A stretch of DNA of 64,000 bases from Treponema sp. (GCA_022510925.1 JAFLSO010000002.1:1-64000); one strand, 5' to 3'; positions 8,999 through 17,660 are shown, numbered from the stretch's first letter. A program made the numbers and translations. The notes: generated by a model not told the origin, from the sequence alone.

Positions 8999-9472
8999 AT
9001 GATGTACGGGAAAAAGCAGAGGATTCTATCACTAGTCTCAGCGGGCGTGTTCATTGCGGCCCTGGCGGTATCGTCAGTCCATGTGTGCGTGTCATCGCGG
9101 GGAACAAAAAGGCGGGTGCTTTACTTCCACACTTTCGACAGCCCCTCGCTCGTAACCGAGGTCAGGCGCATGGGCGCAGGCGCTCCCCAGGGAAACGAGG
9201 CGGCGTTCGTGGACGAGCTTCTTCTGGGTCCCTCAACTTACCGCTACAAAAGGCTTTTCCCGGAGGGCACGGAGCGGGATTTCTGCTTCGCCAGGGGCGG
9301 CGTGCTGTACGTGGGACTGAGCGCCAGGGCGCTTGAGGCCGGGCATGACACCGACGGCGTAAAGGAGGGCGTGTCTCTCCTTAAGAAAAACATACGGAGG
9401 AATTTCTCCGGCATAAAAAAAGTCGAGGTGTTCATAGACGGCAGGCCCGCGTACCCTGATGCCAGGCGCTGA
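8999..9472 (+). CDS. GerMN-domain exported protein
   Basis: The 157-residue protein has a basic start and one hydrophobic segment (LVSAGVFIAALAVSSVHVCV), a signal anchor. The rest fits the GerMN domain, seen for example in the pattern EAAFVDELLLGPSTYRYKRLFPEGT, followed by a short ending KKVEVFIDGRPAYP. GerMN domains are found in spore germination and in other envelope proteins, often near amidases; they may bind wall material. The gene starts two bases after the amidase stop, supporting a shared wall function. There is no terminator-like hairpin at its end; the flaA promoter lies just downstream. Specific role unknown. Confidence 0.78.
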   Translation: MMYGKKQRILSLVSAGVFIAALAVSSVHVCVSSRGTKRRVLYFHTFDSPSLVTEVRRMGAGAPQGNEAAFVDELLLGPSTYRYKRLFPEGTERDFCFARGGVLYVGLSARALEAGHDTDGVKEGVSLLKKNIRRNFSGIKKVEVFIDGRPAYPDARR

Positions 9473-9512
9473 GCGCGTCCGGCGAAAACAAGCGTTTTTT
9501 TGCTAAATTTTT

Positions 9513-9562
9513 GCCGATAAGCAAGGAAATAAGTTGACAAAACGTCATTCTTATTAGATACT
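9513..9562 (+). promoter_or_regulatory. flaA promoter region
   Basis: TTGACA (9534-9539) is followed after 17 bases by GATACT (9557-9562), a good sigma-70-type promoter about 50 bases before the flaA start. Twenty bases further up is GCCGATAA (9513-9520), identical to the -10 consensus of flagellar sigma-28, but the matching -35 element is poor. The sigma-70 reading is preferred. Confidence 0.6.
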
Positions 9563-9612
9563 AAACCTTAACAAGGCTACATCAAATAAGGTTTATTTAA
9601 AAGGAGCTTCGA

Positions 9613-10689
9613 ATGAAGAGGACTTTGGTTTTCACAGTCGCTGTAATGTTTTTGGCTGGTTCTTTCGCTTTCGCCAAGCAGGATGTGCTGATCGACTTTA
9701 CACAGTTGGACGCCGACATTTGCGCAGACGAGAACGGCAACCCCACACAGAACAGTAGGACCGTACAGGATTATTCTGTATCTGCTGGTGCGTCATTCAC
9801 CAGTGAGCAGAAGTCGCTTATGAAGACATCCCTGGCACTGCCTGAGTGGGAAGTAATTCTTAACTCTTCAGCGCGCAATCCCATCTCCGTGGGCACTTCC
9901 AAGGTTGTCGCGGCACCGGTCAGCCCGGACTCAGAATTCTCACAGGTCGCAGGAAAGAACGTGATGGGCGTGTACGTACTGTTCCCCACATGGAACAGCA
10001 ACGCCAACTGCAAGATTGTCCCCCCCTATGAGATCCAGGCTTTCGAGCCCCTCTCCGACGCGGACGAGGAAGGACAGCGCCAGGAGCCCACTGACGAGCA
10101 GAAGGGAAAATACTTGTATGAGGACGGATACGGCCTTATCCGCAACGTGGGTGTCATAAAGTCCATAGCCGTTACTGCTTTCGGTGACAACTTCCCCCAT
10201 CAGCTCTATGTCCTCCTTAAGGACAACGACAACGTTGAGCGCCGCTATCTTATGGGCGACCTCAAGTTTGACGGATGGAAGACCCTCATCTGGAACAACC
10301 CCGATTACATCTCCGACGTGCGCACCCGCGAGATCCGCGTGGACCCCATCTATCCCCGCGGCATGCCGTTCATCAAGTTCTGCGGATTCCAGATCACGCG
10401 CGACGCGTCACATATTGGCTCAGACTTCGTGGGCTACTTCAAGGACGTGAAGGTCATCTATGACCTTGCGGTTCTGAGCACCGAGCGCGACATCGCAGAG
10501 GAGGACCTCTGGGGTATCGTCACAAAGCGCGAGCGCGACCGCCAGAATTTCGAGATGAGCAAGTTCGGCAACAAGCAGGTGATACGCTACATCGAGAACA
10601 AGAAGATGGCTACGGAAGAGACTTTCACATCATCTCTTGAGGATGATGACGGCTCCTCAGACTCACAGTCTGCCGCCGCAGAGAAATAA
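9613..10689 (+). CDS. flaA: Flagellar filament outer-layer (sheath) protein FlaA
   Basis: FlaA coats the FlaB core of the periplasmic flagellar filament of spirochaetes. The 358-residue protein has a clear signal peptide ending after SFAFA, then the FlaA family pattern: QDVLIDFTQLDAD, the stretch PLALPEW-like SLALPEWEVILNSSARN, GVYVLFPTWNSNANCKIVPPYEIQAF, and a C-terminal half with SIAVTAFGDNFPHQLYVLL and GFQITRDASHIGSDFVGYFKDVKVIYD. AAGGAG-type binding site (AAAGGAGC) precedes the start. Codon choice differs from neighbours: Ile is mostly ATC/ATT instead of ATA, as expected of a highly expressed gene. A terminator follows, so it is a single-gene transcript. Identity is very secure. Confidence 0.97.
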   Translation: MKRTLVFTVAVMFLAGSFAFAKQDVLIDFTQLDADICADENGNPTQNSRTVQDYSVSAGASFTSEQKSLMKTSLALPEWEVILNSSARNPISVGTSKVVAAPVSPDSEFSQVAGKNVMGVYVLFPTWNSNANCKIVPPYEIQAFEPLSDADEEGQRQEPTDEQKGKYLYEDGYGLIRNVGVIKSIAVTAFGDNFPHQLYVLLKDNDNVERRYLMGDLKFDGWKTLIWNNPDYISDVRTREIRVDPIYPRGMPFIKFCGFQITRDASHIGSDFVGYFKDVKVIYDLAVLSTERDIAEEDLWGIVTKRERDRQNFEMSKFGNKQVIRYIENKKMATEETFTSSLEDDDGSSDSQSAAAEK

Positions 10690-10710
10690 GTTCTAATCCA
10701 TGAGCTTTAA

Positions 10711-10741
10711 GGGCTGTCCAAAAGGTGGCAGCCCTTTTTTT
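10711..10741 (+). terminator. Rho-independent terminator of flaA
   Basis: GGGCTG pairs with CAGCCC across a 12-base middle, and is followed directly by a run of seven or more T. Confidence 0.85.
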
Positions 10742-10812
10742 GTTTACGGATTTCAATCATAATCAGCATGACCGCATCGCGCGGTTATCTTCTACGCGAA
10801 AGAAAGGGTACT

Positions 10813-12072
10813 ATGCAGGCGCAAAAGCAATCGGAACTTCCCAATAAAAAAGAGATACAGAAGCGCTATCTGAGCTACGAGAGTGTTTTTACGGAAATTC
10901 TTTCAAACATAGAGAGGAAGCTCCGGCAGACGCTTGTCCTGGCGCCTGCGCCCACATACAAGTCGCGGATAAAATCATTCGGAAGCTATTACAAGAAAAT
11001 CCTGCGCCAGAAGCCCCGGGAGGCGGTGTCTGGCGGGTCTCTGGTCACTCTGACCGACATGATAGGCATACGCGTGATTTGCGCTTTCCTGGAGAACCTG
11101 GAGGATGTGGAGAGGCAGCTTTTAGGCTCGTTCAACGTGAGGGAGGTGGAGCGCAAGGGCGACAGGCAGTCTTTCAGGGAATTCGGCTATGAGTCAGTGC
11201 ACGTGCTCATAGACATTCCGGAGGACTGCATGCCTACGGAGCACACGGAGCTTCCGCTGCCGGAGAACCTTGTGTGCGAGATACAGATACGCACCATATT
11301 GCAGGACGCATGGGCGGAGGTGGAGCATGAGCTCATTTACAAAAGCGAATTCAATCCGTTCGACAAGCCTTTGCGGCGTAAGCTTGCGAGCATAAATGCC
11401 AGCCTCAGCCTGGCGGACACGATTTTCCAGGAGATAAGGGATTACCAGAACAGGCTGCAGGCCGAGCTTGGTGCCAGACGCAACACTTTCTACGAGAAGG
11501 CGGACGACATATCCGAGCAGGAGCTGGGCCTTAGTAGAACCGGGAGAACCACTCAGAAAGACGTGATGGAGCATCCCTATGCGAAAGGCAGCATAGATGA
11601 CCTGGTGCTGTCCGCCCTGCACGAGCACAACGCGGGGAACTTTGAGAGCGCCGTTACAATCTACACCAAGATACTGGACTCAAAGCCCGTTCCGCCAGAC
11701 ATGGTGCAGGCCGTAATACTCAAGCACCGGGGCATGGCGTATTTCGCGCAGAGCAAATATGACCAGGCGCTCGCAGACTTTAAGGGCAGCGTGGCCCGAG
11801 ACCCGAACGCATTCAGGGCGCTGTATTACGAGGGCATAGTCCACTCCGCCAAAGGAGACGAGAGGAGCGCGGTGGACTGCTTTGACAGGTCGCTGGCCAT
11901 AGACGGCTTCCAGAGCCACGTATATTACCGCCGGGCGCTCGCGCATTACAATCTGGGTGACTACCAGCAGGCCATGGATGATGTGAACGGGGCCATGAAT
12001 CTGGGGCTCATGGACGAGGACGTAAGGCTCCTGCAGGAGAAGATATTAAAGAAATTCGGCATGGACGTGTGA
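10813..12072 (+). CDS. Small GTP pyrophosphokinase (RelA/SpoT synthetase domain) fused to TPR repeats
   Basis: I chose ATG 10813 (MQAQKQSEL, 419 residues) because AGAAAGGG lies just upstream; a longer frame opens at 10768. Residues 15-200 are the (p)ppGpp synthetase domain: YKSRIKSFGSYYKKILRQ, TDMIGIRVICAFLENLEDV, FREFGYESVHVLIDIP and the ending CEIQIRTILQDAWAEVEHELIYK. There is no HD hydrolase domain, TGS or ACT, so it resembles the small alarmone synthetases RelP/RelQ. From about residue 265 to the end, four or so tetratricopeptide repeats follow (KHRGMAYFAQSKYDQALADF, YYEGIVHSAKGDERSAVDCF, YYRRALAHYNLGDYQQAMDD). TPRs suggest a protein partner that controls synthesis. Confidence 0.88.
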   Translation: MQAQKQSELPNKKEIQKRYLSYESVFTEILSNIERKLRQTLVLAPAPTYKSRIKSFGSYYKKILRQKPREAVSGGSLVTLTDMIGIRVICAFLENLEDVERQLLGSFNVREVERKGDRQSFREFGYESVHVLIDIPEDCMPTEHTELPLPENLVCEIQIRTILQDAWAEVEHELIYKSEFNPFDKPLRRKLASINASLSLADTIFQEIRDYQNRLQAELGARRNTFYEKADDISEQELGLSRTGRTTQKDVMEHPYAKGSIDDLVLSALHEHNAGNFESAVTIYTKILDSKPVPPDMVQAVILKHRGMAYFAQSKYDQALADFKGSVARDPNAFRALYYEGIVHSAKGDERSAVDCFDRSLAIDGFQSHVYYRRALAHYNLGDYQQAMDDVNGAMNLGLMDEDVRLLQEKILKKFGMDV

Positions 12073-12113
12073 TGTGGCGGGAAGGGCGCTGATATTTCCC
12101 TCCGCGAAAAAAA

Positions 12114-12141
12114 GAGCCGCAGAACGACTCCTGCGGCTTTT
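12114..12141. terminator. Bidirectional terminator between relA-like gene and tRNA-Glu
   Basis: AGCCGCAG pairs with CTGCGGCT around a short loop; the plus strand continues in TTTT and the minus strand in a run of seven T, so it can end both the plus-strand gene and the minus-strand tRNA. Confidence 0.75.
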
Positions 12142-12142
12142 A

Positions 12143-12214
12143 CATCTCCTACGGGAGTCGAACCCATGTTGTCGGGATGAAAACCCGATGTCCTAACCAC
12201 TAGACGAAGGAGAC
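12143..12214 (-). tRNA. tRNA-Glu (anticodon TTC)
   Basis: Read on the minus strand, acceptor arms GTCTCCT and AGGAGAT pair with a closing G-U, the anticodon stem TCGGG/CCCGA encloses loop TTTTCAT with anticodon TTC, and the T arm is ATGGG-TTCGACT-CCCGT. CCA is not encoded, so the CCA enzyme at 16209-17660 is needed. Confidence 0.93.
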
Positions 12215-12247
12215 ATGACGCCTGACAGAACCAGGCGCAGTGCGTGT

Positions 12248-12276
12248 ATACTATCATCAGGCGCGCGTTTAGTCAA
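12248..12276 (-). promoter_or_regulatory. Promoter of tRNA-Glu
   Basis: On the minus strand, TTGACT (12271-12276) and TAGTAT (12248-12253) are 17 bases apart, ending 33 bases before the tRNA. Spacing and position fit a strong stable-RNA promoter. Confidence 0.7.
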
Positions 12277-12389
12277 GGGACGGCACCGTGAATTCAGAAA
12301 GTTTCCGTTCGGAGAAGCCTGCCTTCTCCGCGGCGAATGCCGTGCGTAAAGGCGGAGCAATCCCCGACAAAAGCAATCCCTCAGGTCCC

Positions 12390-13634
12390 TTATCTGAAAA
12401 TAATCACCAGAACCTGGGACACTATGACCACCGCTATCAGAGCGATGGGGTAAGTGGAGGCGTACGCACCCGCGACTTTCTCCGTGCCCGCCGTGCTTAT
12501 GAGAGTTCCGAGCGCGGGAGTGCTGGTCATGCCGCCGCAGATGGAGCCCAGGTTGTTCAGCAGGTTGAGCCTGAGCGCGTACTTTGCGAAGATGTAGCCT
12601 ATTATCATGGGAAGAAGCGTCATCACTATGCCGTAGATGAAGTATACCCACTCAAAGTATTTGACGAAGCTCGCTCCGCCGGCCACGCCTGCTCCTATCA
12701 GGAAGAGCATCAGGCCCAGCTCGCGGAAAACTTTCAGGGTTCCCTCCGCGGGAGTTATGGAGACCTTTCCTATGCGCGCGAAATGGCCGCACACGAGCGA
12801 CACCAGAAGGCATCCGCCCGTGGTGGTGAGTGAGAAATTACCGAACTTAAAGGAGCCTATGAGTATGCCAAGGATGGCCGCTATGGCGAAAGCGCAGAAG
12901 CCGAACGGGTCCAGGTCCAGCTCGTTTCCGGTAAGCTTTTGTTTTCCCTCGGCCGCACCGGCGCTCAATTTGGCGCGCTCCTCGTCCATGTTCGCCCTGC
13001 CGAATTTGGGGATGAGCTGCACGAACAGGACCACGCCCACCACGCCGAACAGGTACGCTATTCCGTGGCCGACCGCCACCATGTTCTCAAGTTCCTCGCC
13101 GCGCACTGTGGCTTTTGCCGCGGAGAACGCCGGAGTGGATGTGAGCGAGCCTGAAAGAAGACCCACCAGCATGGCGGATGCCTCCTCAGTGTTCCTTCCG
13201 AATATCTTGGTGTCGAACACTATGCACGCGGCGCATGCAAGTCCTCCGATTACAATGATTATAAGGCCCAGAAGTATGTATGACTTGAAGTTCCGCTTAA
13301 GGTCCCCGAAGAAACTGGGGCCCGCTATGAATCCAACCGCCGTCACGAACAGAATCAGCCCCAGGTTCTCTATGATTTTCAGGGCGTTGGATATGTAGGA
13401 TTTCCCGCCCACGAGCAGCTGCCCCGCAAGCCCGCCGGTGATGTTTCCGTCCTTGTCGAGCCCGTAGAAAACTGCCCCGAAAAGGAGCGCCACGATGAAT
13501 ACGCCCGCCGTGCCCAGCGAGACGCCCTTGATGGTGATTCTGCCCAGAAGGTAGCCCAGCCCCGCGATGAGGAACACGCAGAACACTAAGAATGTAACCG
13601 CAGTTACAGAAAGAATACCGCCGAATAAAACCAT
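12390..13634 (-). CDS. Aspartate:alanine exchanger (AspT/YidE) family transporter without RCK domains
   Basis: The 414-residue membrane protein has about ten hydrophobic segments in two halves, each carrying the family repeat GxxT(S)TP: GLLSGSLTSTPAFSAAK and SICGGMTSTPALGTLI. AspT itself exchanges aspartate for alanine to drive proton export; other members are of unknown substrate. Most relatives are about 550 residues and have two cytoplasmic TrkA_C/RCK domains between the halves; here the linker (RANMDEERAKLSAGAAEGKQ) is short and lacks them. The gene stands alone with a full-consensus promoter. Family assignment is good; substrate is unknown. Confidence 0.72.
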   Translation of the reverse strand: MVLFGGILSVTAVTFLVFCVFLIAGLGYLLGRITIKGVSLGTAGVFIVALLFGAVFYGLDKDGNITGGLAGQLLVGGKSYISNALKIIENLGLILFVTAVGFIAGPSFFGDLKRNFKSYILLGLIIIVIGGLACAACIVFDTKIFGRNTEEASAMLVGLLSGSLTSTPAFSAAKATVRGEELENMVAVGHGIAYLFGVVGVVLFVQLIPKFGRANMDEERAKLSAGAAEGKQKLTGNELDLDPFGFCAFAIAAILGILIGSFKFGNFSLTTTGGCLLVSLVCGHFARIGKVSITPAEGTLKVFRELGLMLFLIGAGVAGGASFVKYFEWVYFIYGIVMTLLPMIIGYIFAKYALRLNLLNNLGSICGGMTSTPALGTLISTAGTEKVAGAYASTYPIALIAVVIVSQVLVIIFR

Positions 13635-13667
13635 GGTATGGCCTCGTAATTATTAGAAATGTACCGA

Positions 13668-13696
13668 ATTATACAGCCGCTAGGCATGAGTGTCAA
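13668..13696 (-). promoter_or_regulatory. Perfect-consensus promoter of the AspT-family gene
   Basis: On the minus strand TTGACA (13691-13696), 17 bases, TATAAT (13668-13673). Every position matches the sigma-70 consensus; the start codon is about 34 bases below the -10 box. Confidence 0.85.
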
Positions 13697-13731
13697 CGGA
13701 GAGGCCGTGGACGCGGCTCTAAGCGCGAACC

Positions 13732-13760
13732 TTGCTACAAACGCCGCTTTGTGCTATGTT
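13732..13760 (+). promoter_or_regulatory. Promoter of trpS
   Basis: TTGCTA (13732-13737), 17-base spacer, TATGTT (13755-13760), ending 19 bases before the trpS start codon. Confidence 0.55.
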
Positions 13761-13779
13761 TCTCTGACTGGAGAAAATT

Positions 13780-14868
13780 ATGGCGGAAGAAGAGAACAGG
13801 ACCTTTCAGGCAAGCCTTGAGCGGAGCAGAAAAATAGAGGAAGACATAGTGAAGAATCCCCTCAGGTACAGGGTGCTCACGGGCGACCGGCCCACGGGAA
13901 GGCTTCACATAGGGCATTACTTCGGCTCGCTTCAGAACCGCGTGCGGCTTTCCAAGATGGGCGTTCCCACCATGATTCTGATAGCGGACTATCAGGTTCT
14001 GACCGACCATGACGCGTTTGATGAGATAAGCCAGAACACACGGCAGCTGGTGATTGACTATCTGGCGGCGGGAATAGAGCCGGGCGAGAACGTGATAATC
14101 TATCCGCACAGCTACGTGCCTGAGTGCAACCAGCTTATGCTTCCGTTCCTTACGCTTGTCTCCAGCGCGGAGCTTGAGCGGAACCCCACGGTAAAGGAAG
14201 AGATACAGTCAGGAATCGCAGGCGGAAAGATGAAGGGCGTGAACGCGGGCATGCTCACGTATCCTGTCCACCAGGCGTGCGACATCCTGTTCTGCAAGGG
14301 AAACGTGGTGCCGGTCGGCAAGGACCAGCTGCCTCACATAGAGCTTACGCGCACAATCGCCAGAAAATTCAACGAGAAATACTGTGCGGGAAGGGAGCCG
14401 ATTTTCCCCCTGCCTGACGCGCTTCTTTCAAAGACCCCGAGCATTCTGGGACTTGACGGGGGGCAGAAGATGAGCAAGAGCCGCGGTAACGCCGTAATGC
14501 TCTGCGCCACGGAGGACGAGACCGCGCGCCTCATAAAGAAAGCCAGGACTGACGCGGAGCGCCGCATAAGCTATGACCCTGAGGGCCGCCCTGAGGTGGC
14601 GAACCTTCTGATGCTGGTAAGCCTCTGCACAGGAGAGTCCCCTGAGTCCGTGGCGGAGCGCATAGGTGACGGCGGCGGCGGAATGCTCAAGGCCATGCTC
14701 ACGGAGGCCCTTAACGAGACGCTGCGGCCGTTACGCGCGCGGCGCGCAGAGCTTGAGAAAAATCCTGACTATATACGGAGCGTGCTTCTGGACGGCGCCG
14801 AGCGCGCCAGGGCCATAGCCATAAAGACGCTGGATGAGGTCCGTGCCGCCATGAACATGGTCATTTAG
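13780..14868 (+). CDS. trpS: Tryptophanyl-tRNA synthetase
   Basis: This class I enzyme charges tRNA-Trp in the cytoplasm. The 362-residue length is typical. The HIGH-type motif appears as PTGRLHIGHYFGSL near residue 45, and the KMSKS loop as GGQKMSKSRGNAV near residue 230; YPVHQACDILF and GKDQLPHIELTRTIARKFN are TrpRS-specific. An extended N-terminus of about 25 residues precedes the Rossmann domain. ATG 13780 is preceded by GGAG. The downstream MATE gene begins 11 bases after the stop, so read-through is possible, but the functions are unrelated. Confidence 0.96.
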   Translation: MAEEENRTFQASLERSRKIEEDIVKNPLRYRVLTGDRPTGRLHIGHYFGSLQNRVRLSKMGVPTMILIADYQVLTDHDAFDEISQNTRQLVIDYLAAGIEPGENVIIYPHSYVPECNQLMLPFLTLVSSAELERNPTVKEEIQSGIAGGKMKGVNAGMLTYPVHQACDILFCKGNVVPVGKDQLPHIELTRTIARKFNEKYCAGREPIFPLPDALLSKTPSILGLDGGQKMSKSRGNAVMLCATEDETARLIKKARTDAERRISYDPEGRPEVANLLMLVSLCTGESPESVAERIGDGGGGMLKAMLTEALNETLRPLRARRAELEKNPDYIRSVLLDGAERARAIAIKTLDEVRAAMNMVI

Positions 14869-14878
14869 GCCGCCCGCT

Positions 14879-16222
14879 ATGACAAAAGACATGACGGAGG
14901 GTAGCCCCCTTAGGCTTATAGCGCAGTTCTCGCTTCCGCTTCTCGCGGGGAATATTTTCCAGCAGGCGTACAATATGGTTGACGCCGCCATAGTAGGCCG
15001 GGTGCTGGGCTCCGCATCCCTGGGGGCGGTAGGGGCGAGCGGAAGCGTTCAGTTCCTGATACTGGGTTTCTGCTTCGGGCTTACGGCCGGATTCACTATC
15101 CCCGTGGCACAGAGGTTCGGTGCCAGAACTTACGCCAAGATGCGGCGCTACATCTTTCACTCTGTCCTGCTCACGCTGATGCTGTCGGCGCTTGTGACGC
15201 TGGTATGCTCTCTTCTGTGCGCAAGAATCATCCGCTGGATATCCACGCCTGAGGAGATTTTCAGGGAGGCGTACCTGTACCTGCTGGTGATTTTCCTGGG
15301 AGTGCCGTTTACGCTCTTTTACAACCTGCTCTCGGGAATACTGCGCGCCGTAGGTGACAGCAGGACGCCGTTCATGTTCCTGGTCGTGTCATCCGTCCTT
15401 AACATAGGGCTTGACCTGCTCTTCATCGTGGTGTTCGGCTGGGGCGTAGTGGGCGCGGCGCTCGCCACCATACTGAGCCAGGCCGTGAGCGCTGTCCTGT
15501 GCATGATTCTGATTCTTGCCAGATTCGAGCTTCTTCACCTTAAGCCCGAGGACTGCTCCATAAGGCCCAAGTACATAGCGCGCCTGCTTTACCTGGGCAT
15601 CCCAATGGGGCTCCAGTTCTCCATAACGGCCATAGGGAGCATAGTGATACAAGTGTCGAACAACAGGCTTGGAAGCCTTTATGTGAGCGCTTTTGCGGCC
15701 GGAAACAAAATCAAGCAGCTGGGAATATCCCCGTTCGATGCCGTGGCAAGCGCCGTCTCCACGTACGCGAGCCAGAACTATGGCGCGGGGAACATAAAGC
15801 GCATACGGAGAGGACTTTTCGAGGGAACGCTGCTTTCGCTGGGGTTGGCCATGGTTGTGGTGTGCCCCGCGATGATATTCCTGGGAAGGCCGCTCTCCAT
15901 GATTTTCATTCCCGCGAGCGAGACTGACGTTCTGCTTGCGAGCGCGCGCTATGTGCGGCTCATGGGATGCTTTTTCTGGCTCATATCACTGCTGCAGATT
16001 TTCCGTCTGACCATACAGGGGCTGGGTTTCTCTAACCTGGCGATTTTCTCAGGCGTGTTCGAGATGATAGCGCGCTGCTCCGTGGGGTTCGGCCTGGTGC
16101 CCGCGTTTGGGTTCGACGCGATAATTTTCGCTGATCCCGCGGCATGGCTCAGCGCCGTCCTGTGGTGCACTCCTGTGCTGCTGTGGTGCCTTCACAGGAT
16201 AAGCCGCGCTAGGAGAATCTAG
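14879..16222 (+). CDS. MATE family multidrug/sodium efflux protein
   Basis: The 447-residue protein has twelve predicted membrane helices in two six-helix bundles, starting GSPLRLIAQFSLPLLAGNIFQQAYNMVDAAIVGR, the usual MATE opening. A second-half equivalent is the stretch SVLRIVLNNAL-like GNKIKQLGISPFDAVASAVSTYASQNYGAGN, which is characteristic of the DinF/NorM-like branch. Such proteins export cationic drugs in exchange for Na+ or H+. It lies 11 bases after trpS. Its last 14 bases overlap the 3' end of the CCA enzyme gene on the other strand, a convergent arrangement with no room for a separate terminator. Confidence 0.92.
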   Translation: MTKDMTEGSPLRLIAQFSLPLLAGNIFQQAYNMVDAAIVGRVLGSASLGAVGASGSVQFLILGFCFGLTAGFTIPVAQRFGARTYAKMRRYIFHSVLLTLMLSALVTLVCSLLCARIIRWISTPEEIFREAYLYLLVIFLGVPFTLFYNLLSGILRAVGDSRTPFMFLVVSSVLNIGLDLLFIVVFGWGVVGAALATILSQAVSAVLCMILILARFELLHLKPEDCSIRPKYIARLLYLGIPMGLQFSITAIGSIVIQVSNNRLGSLYVSAFAAGNKIKQLGISPFDAVASAVSTYASQNYGAGNIKRIRRGLFEGTLLSLGLAMVVVCPAMIFLGRPLSMIFIPASETDVLLASARYVRLMGCFFWLISLLQIFRLTIQGLGFSNLAIFSGVFEMIARCSVGFGLVPAFGFDAIIFADPAAWLSAVLWCTPVLLWCLHRISRARRI

Positions 16223-17660
16223 TCCTGTAGATGCTAAGAGCCAGCGGGATCAGGCGCTCTTTCTCGTTCATCTCGGGGGAGTCCGTGACCGCCGCGAAAA
16301 GCTCGTTCAGTATAAGCCCCATGCTTTTTCCCGAGGGAATGCCGGCGGCAATCAGGTCTTTTCCGTCCACTGCCAGATCTTTAAGCGAGCCTGCCATTTT
16401 CTGCGCCCTGAGTCTCTCCACGCGCTCCATAAGCTCTGTAAGAAGTTTCCATGCCGGGCTTCTGTAATCCAGCGGAACGTTGTGCATGCCGTGTATGTCT
16501 GCCACGCGCAGCGCTATTATGTCCCCCAGGTTGCCTTCACCTATGCGGATTATGAATCTTCTTACGGCGGCGTCGCTCCACACGCTCTCATAGTTGAACA
16601 TGTGCTCCCGCACAAGGTGCGACACTCTCTTTATCTCATCGTTGGAGAATTTCAGGCGGGACATGCTTTCCCTGCATATTCGCTCGCCCTCTGCCTCATG
16701 CCCGTGGAAGTGCACGCGAGTCACGTTTCCTCCGTCCGAAGCCACTGTCTCCTCCGTGCGCACCGCGGGCTTTCCTATGTCGTGATAGAACGCGCTGAGC
16801 CGCACTGTGAGGCTTGTCCCTTTTTCCGCGGAGTCATTGTCAGAAAGCGGGTAGGGAACGCAGGGCGAGTCGCAAGAGTAGAAAATATGGTCCGCCACGT
16901 CGAATTCATGGAAGCCCCTGTCATCGCGCTGTGAGCAGTTCCTGCACGGCGTGAATTCCGGTATGAAGATTCCCAGCATGCCGGAGGACTCCAGAAGCCT
17001 TAACCCAACGCTAGGTTTCTGCGACATGAGCAGCTTGCAGAATTCATCCCTGAACCTCTCTACAGAGATGCCCGAGACTTTTCTGAGTATGGCGGGGTCG
17101 GAGAGGGCTTTGAGGGTCTCCGCCTCTATGGAGAATCCCAGCTGGCTTGCGAAGCGCACCGCCCGCACAGGCCTTAGCCCGTCCTCGGAGAAGCGTTCGT
17201 GCGGGGAGCCGACAGTGCGTATTATTTTGTCCGCTATGTCTCTCTGCCCGCCGAAGGGGTCCACCAGCCTGCCGCTGCCTAGCTCCGCAGCCATGGCGTT
17301 CATGGTGAAATCCCGTCTGGAAAGATCCTCCTCTATGGTGGAGGCGTATGACACGCTGTCGGGATGTCGTCCGTCAGAGTACGCCGCCTCCGTCCTGAAA
17401 GTGGTAGTCTCTATCTGGCTTCCCAGAATGCGCACTGTGACCGTTCCGTGCGCTATGCCGGTGGGAATCACTTTATGGAAAATCCGCATGACGTCCGCGG
17501 GCGTGGCGTCCGTGGCCACGTCCCAGTCATGGCACGGCTTACCCATAATCATGTCGCGCACAGCGCCTCCCACAAGGTATGCCTTGAACCCATGCGAGGC
17601 GAAAATGGAATTCATTTTTCTGAGAGTCCCGGGAATCTTTATCTTGCCTGAGGAGAACAT
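16209..17660 (-). CDS. CCA tRNA nucleotidyltransferase (poly(A) polymerase family)
   Basis: This class II nucleotidyltransferase adds CCA to tRNA 3' ends; none of the four tRNAs in this window encodes CCA. The 483-residue protein has the signature LVGGAVRDMIMGKPCHDWDVATDATP with the two catalytic Asp residues (DWD), the RRDFTMNAMA motif and the RNA-binding helices RFRDEF, followed by an HD-type domain (LSAFYHDIGKPA). Its 3' end overlaps the MATE gene. It lies 32 bases below a small membrane protein gene on the same strand and probably shares its transcript. Split A- and CC-adding enzymes exist in some bacteria; I cannot exclude that specialisation from sequence. Confidence 0.9.
   Translation of the reverse strand: MFSSGKIKIPGTLRKMNSIFASHGFKAYLVGGAVRDMIMGKPCHDWDVATDATPADVMRIFHKVIPTGIAHGTVTVRILGSQIETTTFRTEAAYSDGRHPDSVSYASTIEEDLSRRDFTMNAMAAELGSGRLVDPFGGQRDIADKIIRTVGSPHERFSEDGLRPVRAVRFASQLGFSIEAETLKALSDPAILRKVSGISVERFRDEFCKLLMSQKPSVGLRLLESSGMLGIFIPEFTPCRNCSQRDDRGFHEFDVADHIFYSCDSPCVPYPLSDNDSAEKGTSLTVRLSAFYHDIGKPAVRTEETVASDGGNVTRVHFHGHEAEGERICRESMSRLKFSNDEIKRVSHLVREHMFNYESVWSDAAVRRFIIRIGEGNLGDIIALRVADIHGMHNVPLDYRSPAWKLLTELMERVERLRAQKMAGSLKDLAVDGKDLIAAGIPSGKSMGLILNELFAAVTDSPEMNEKERLIPLALSIYRTRFS

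Noticed and set aside
12288..12833. 181-residue plus-strand frame overlapping the transporter
   Set aside because: Composition and antisense position mark it as a shadow of the transporter gene.
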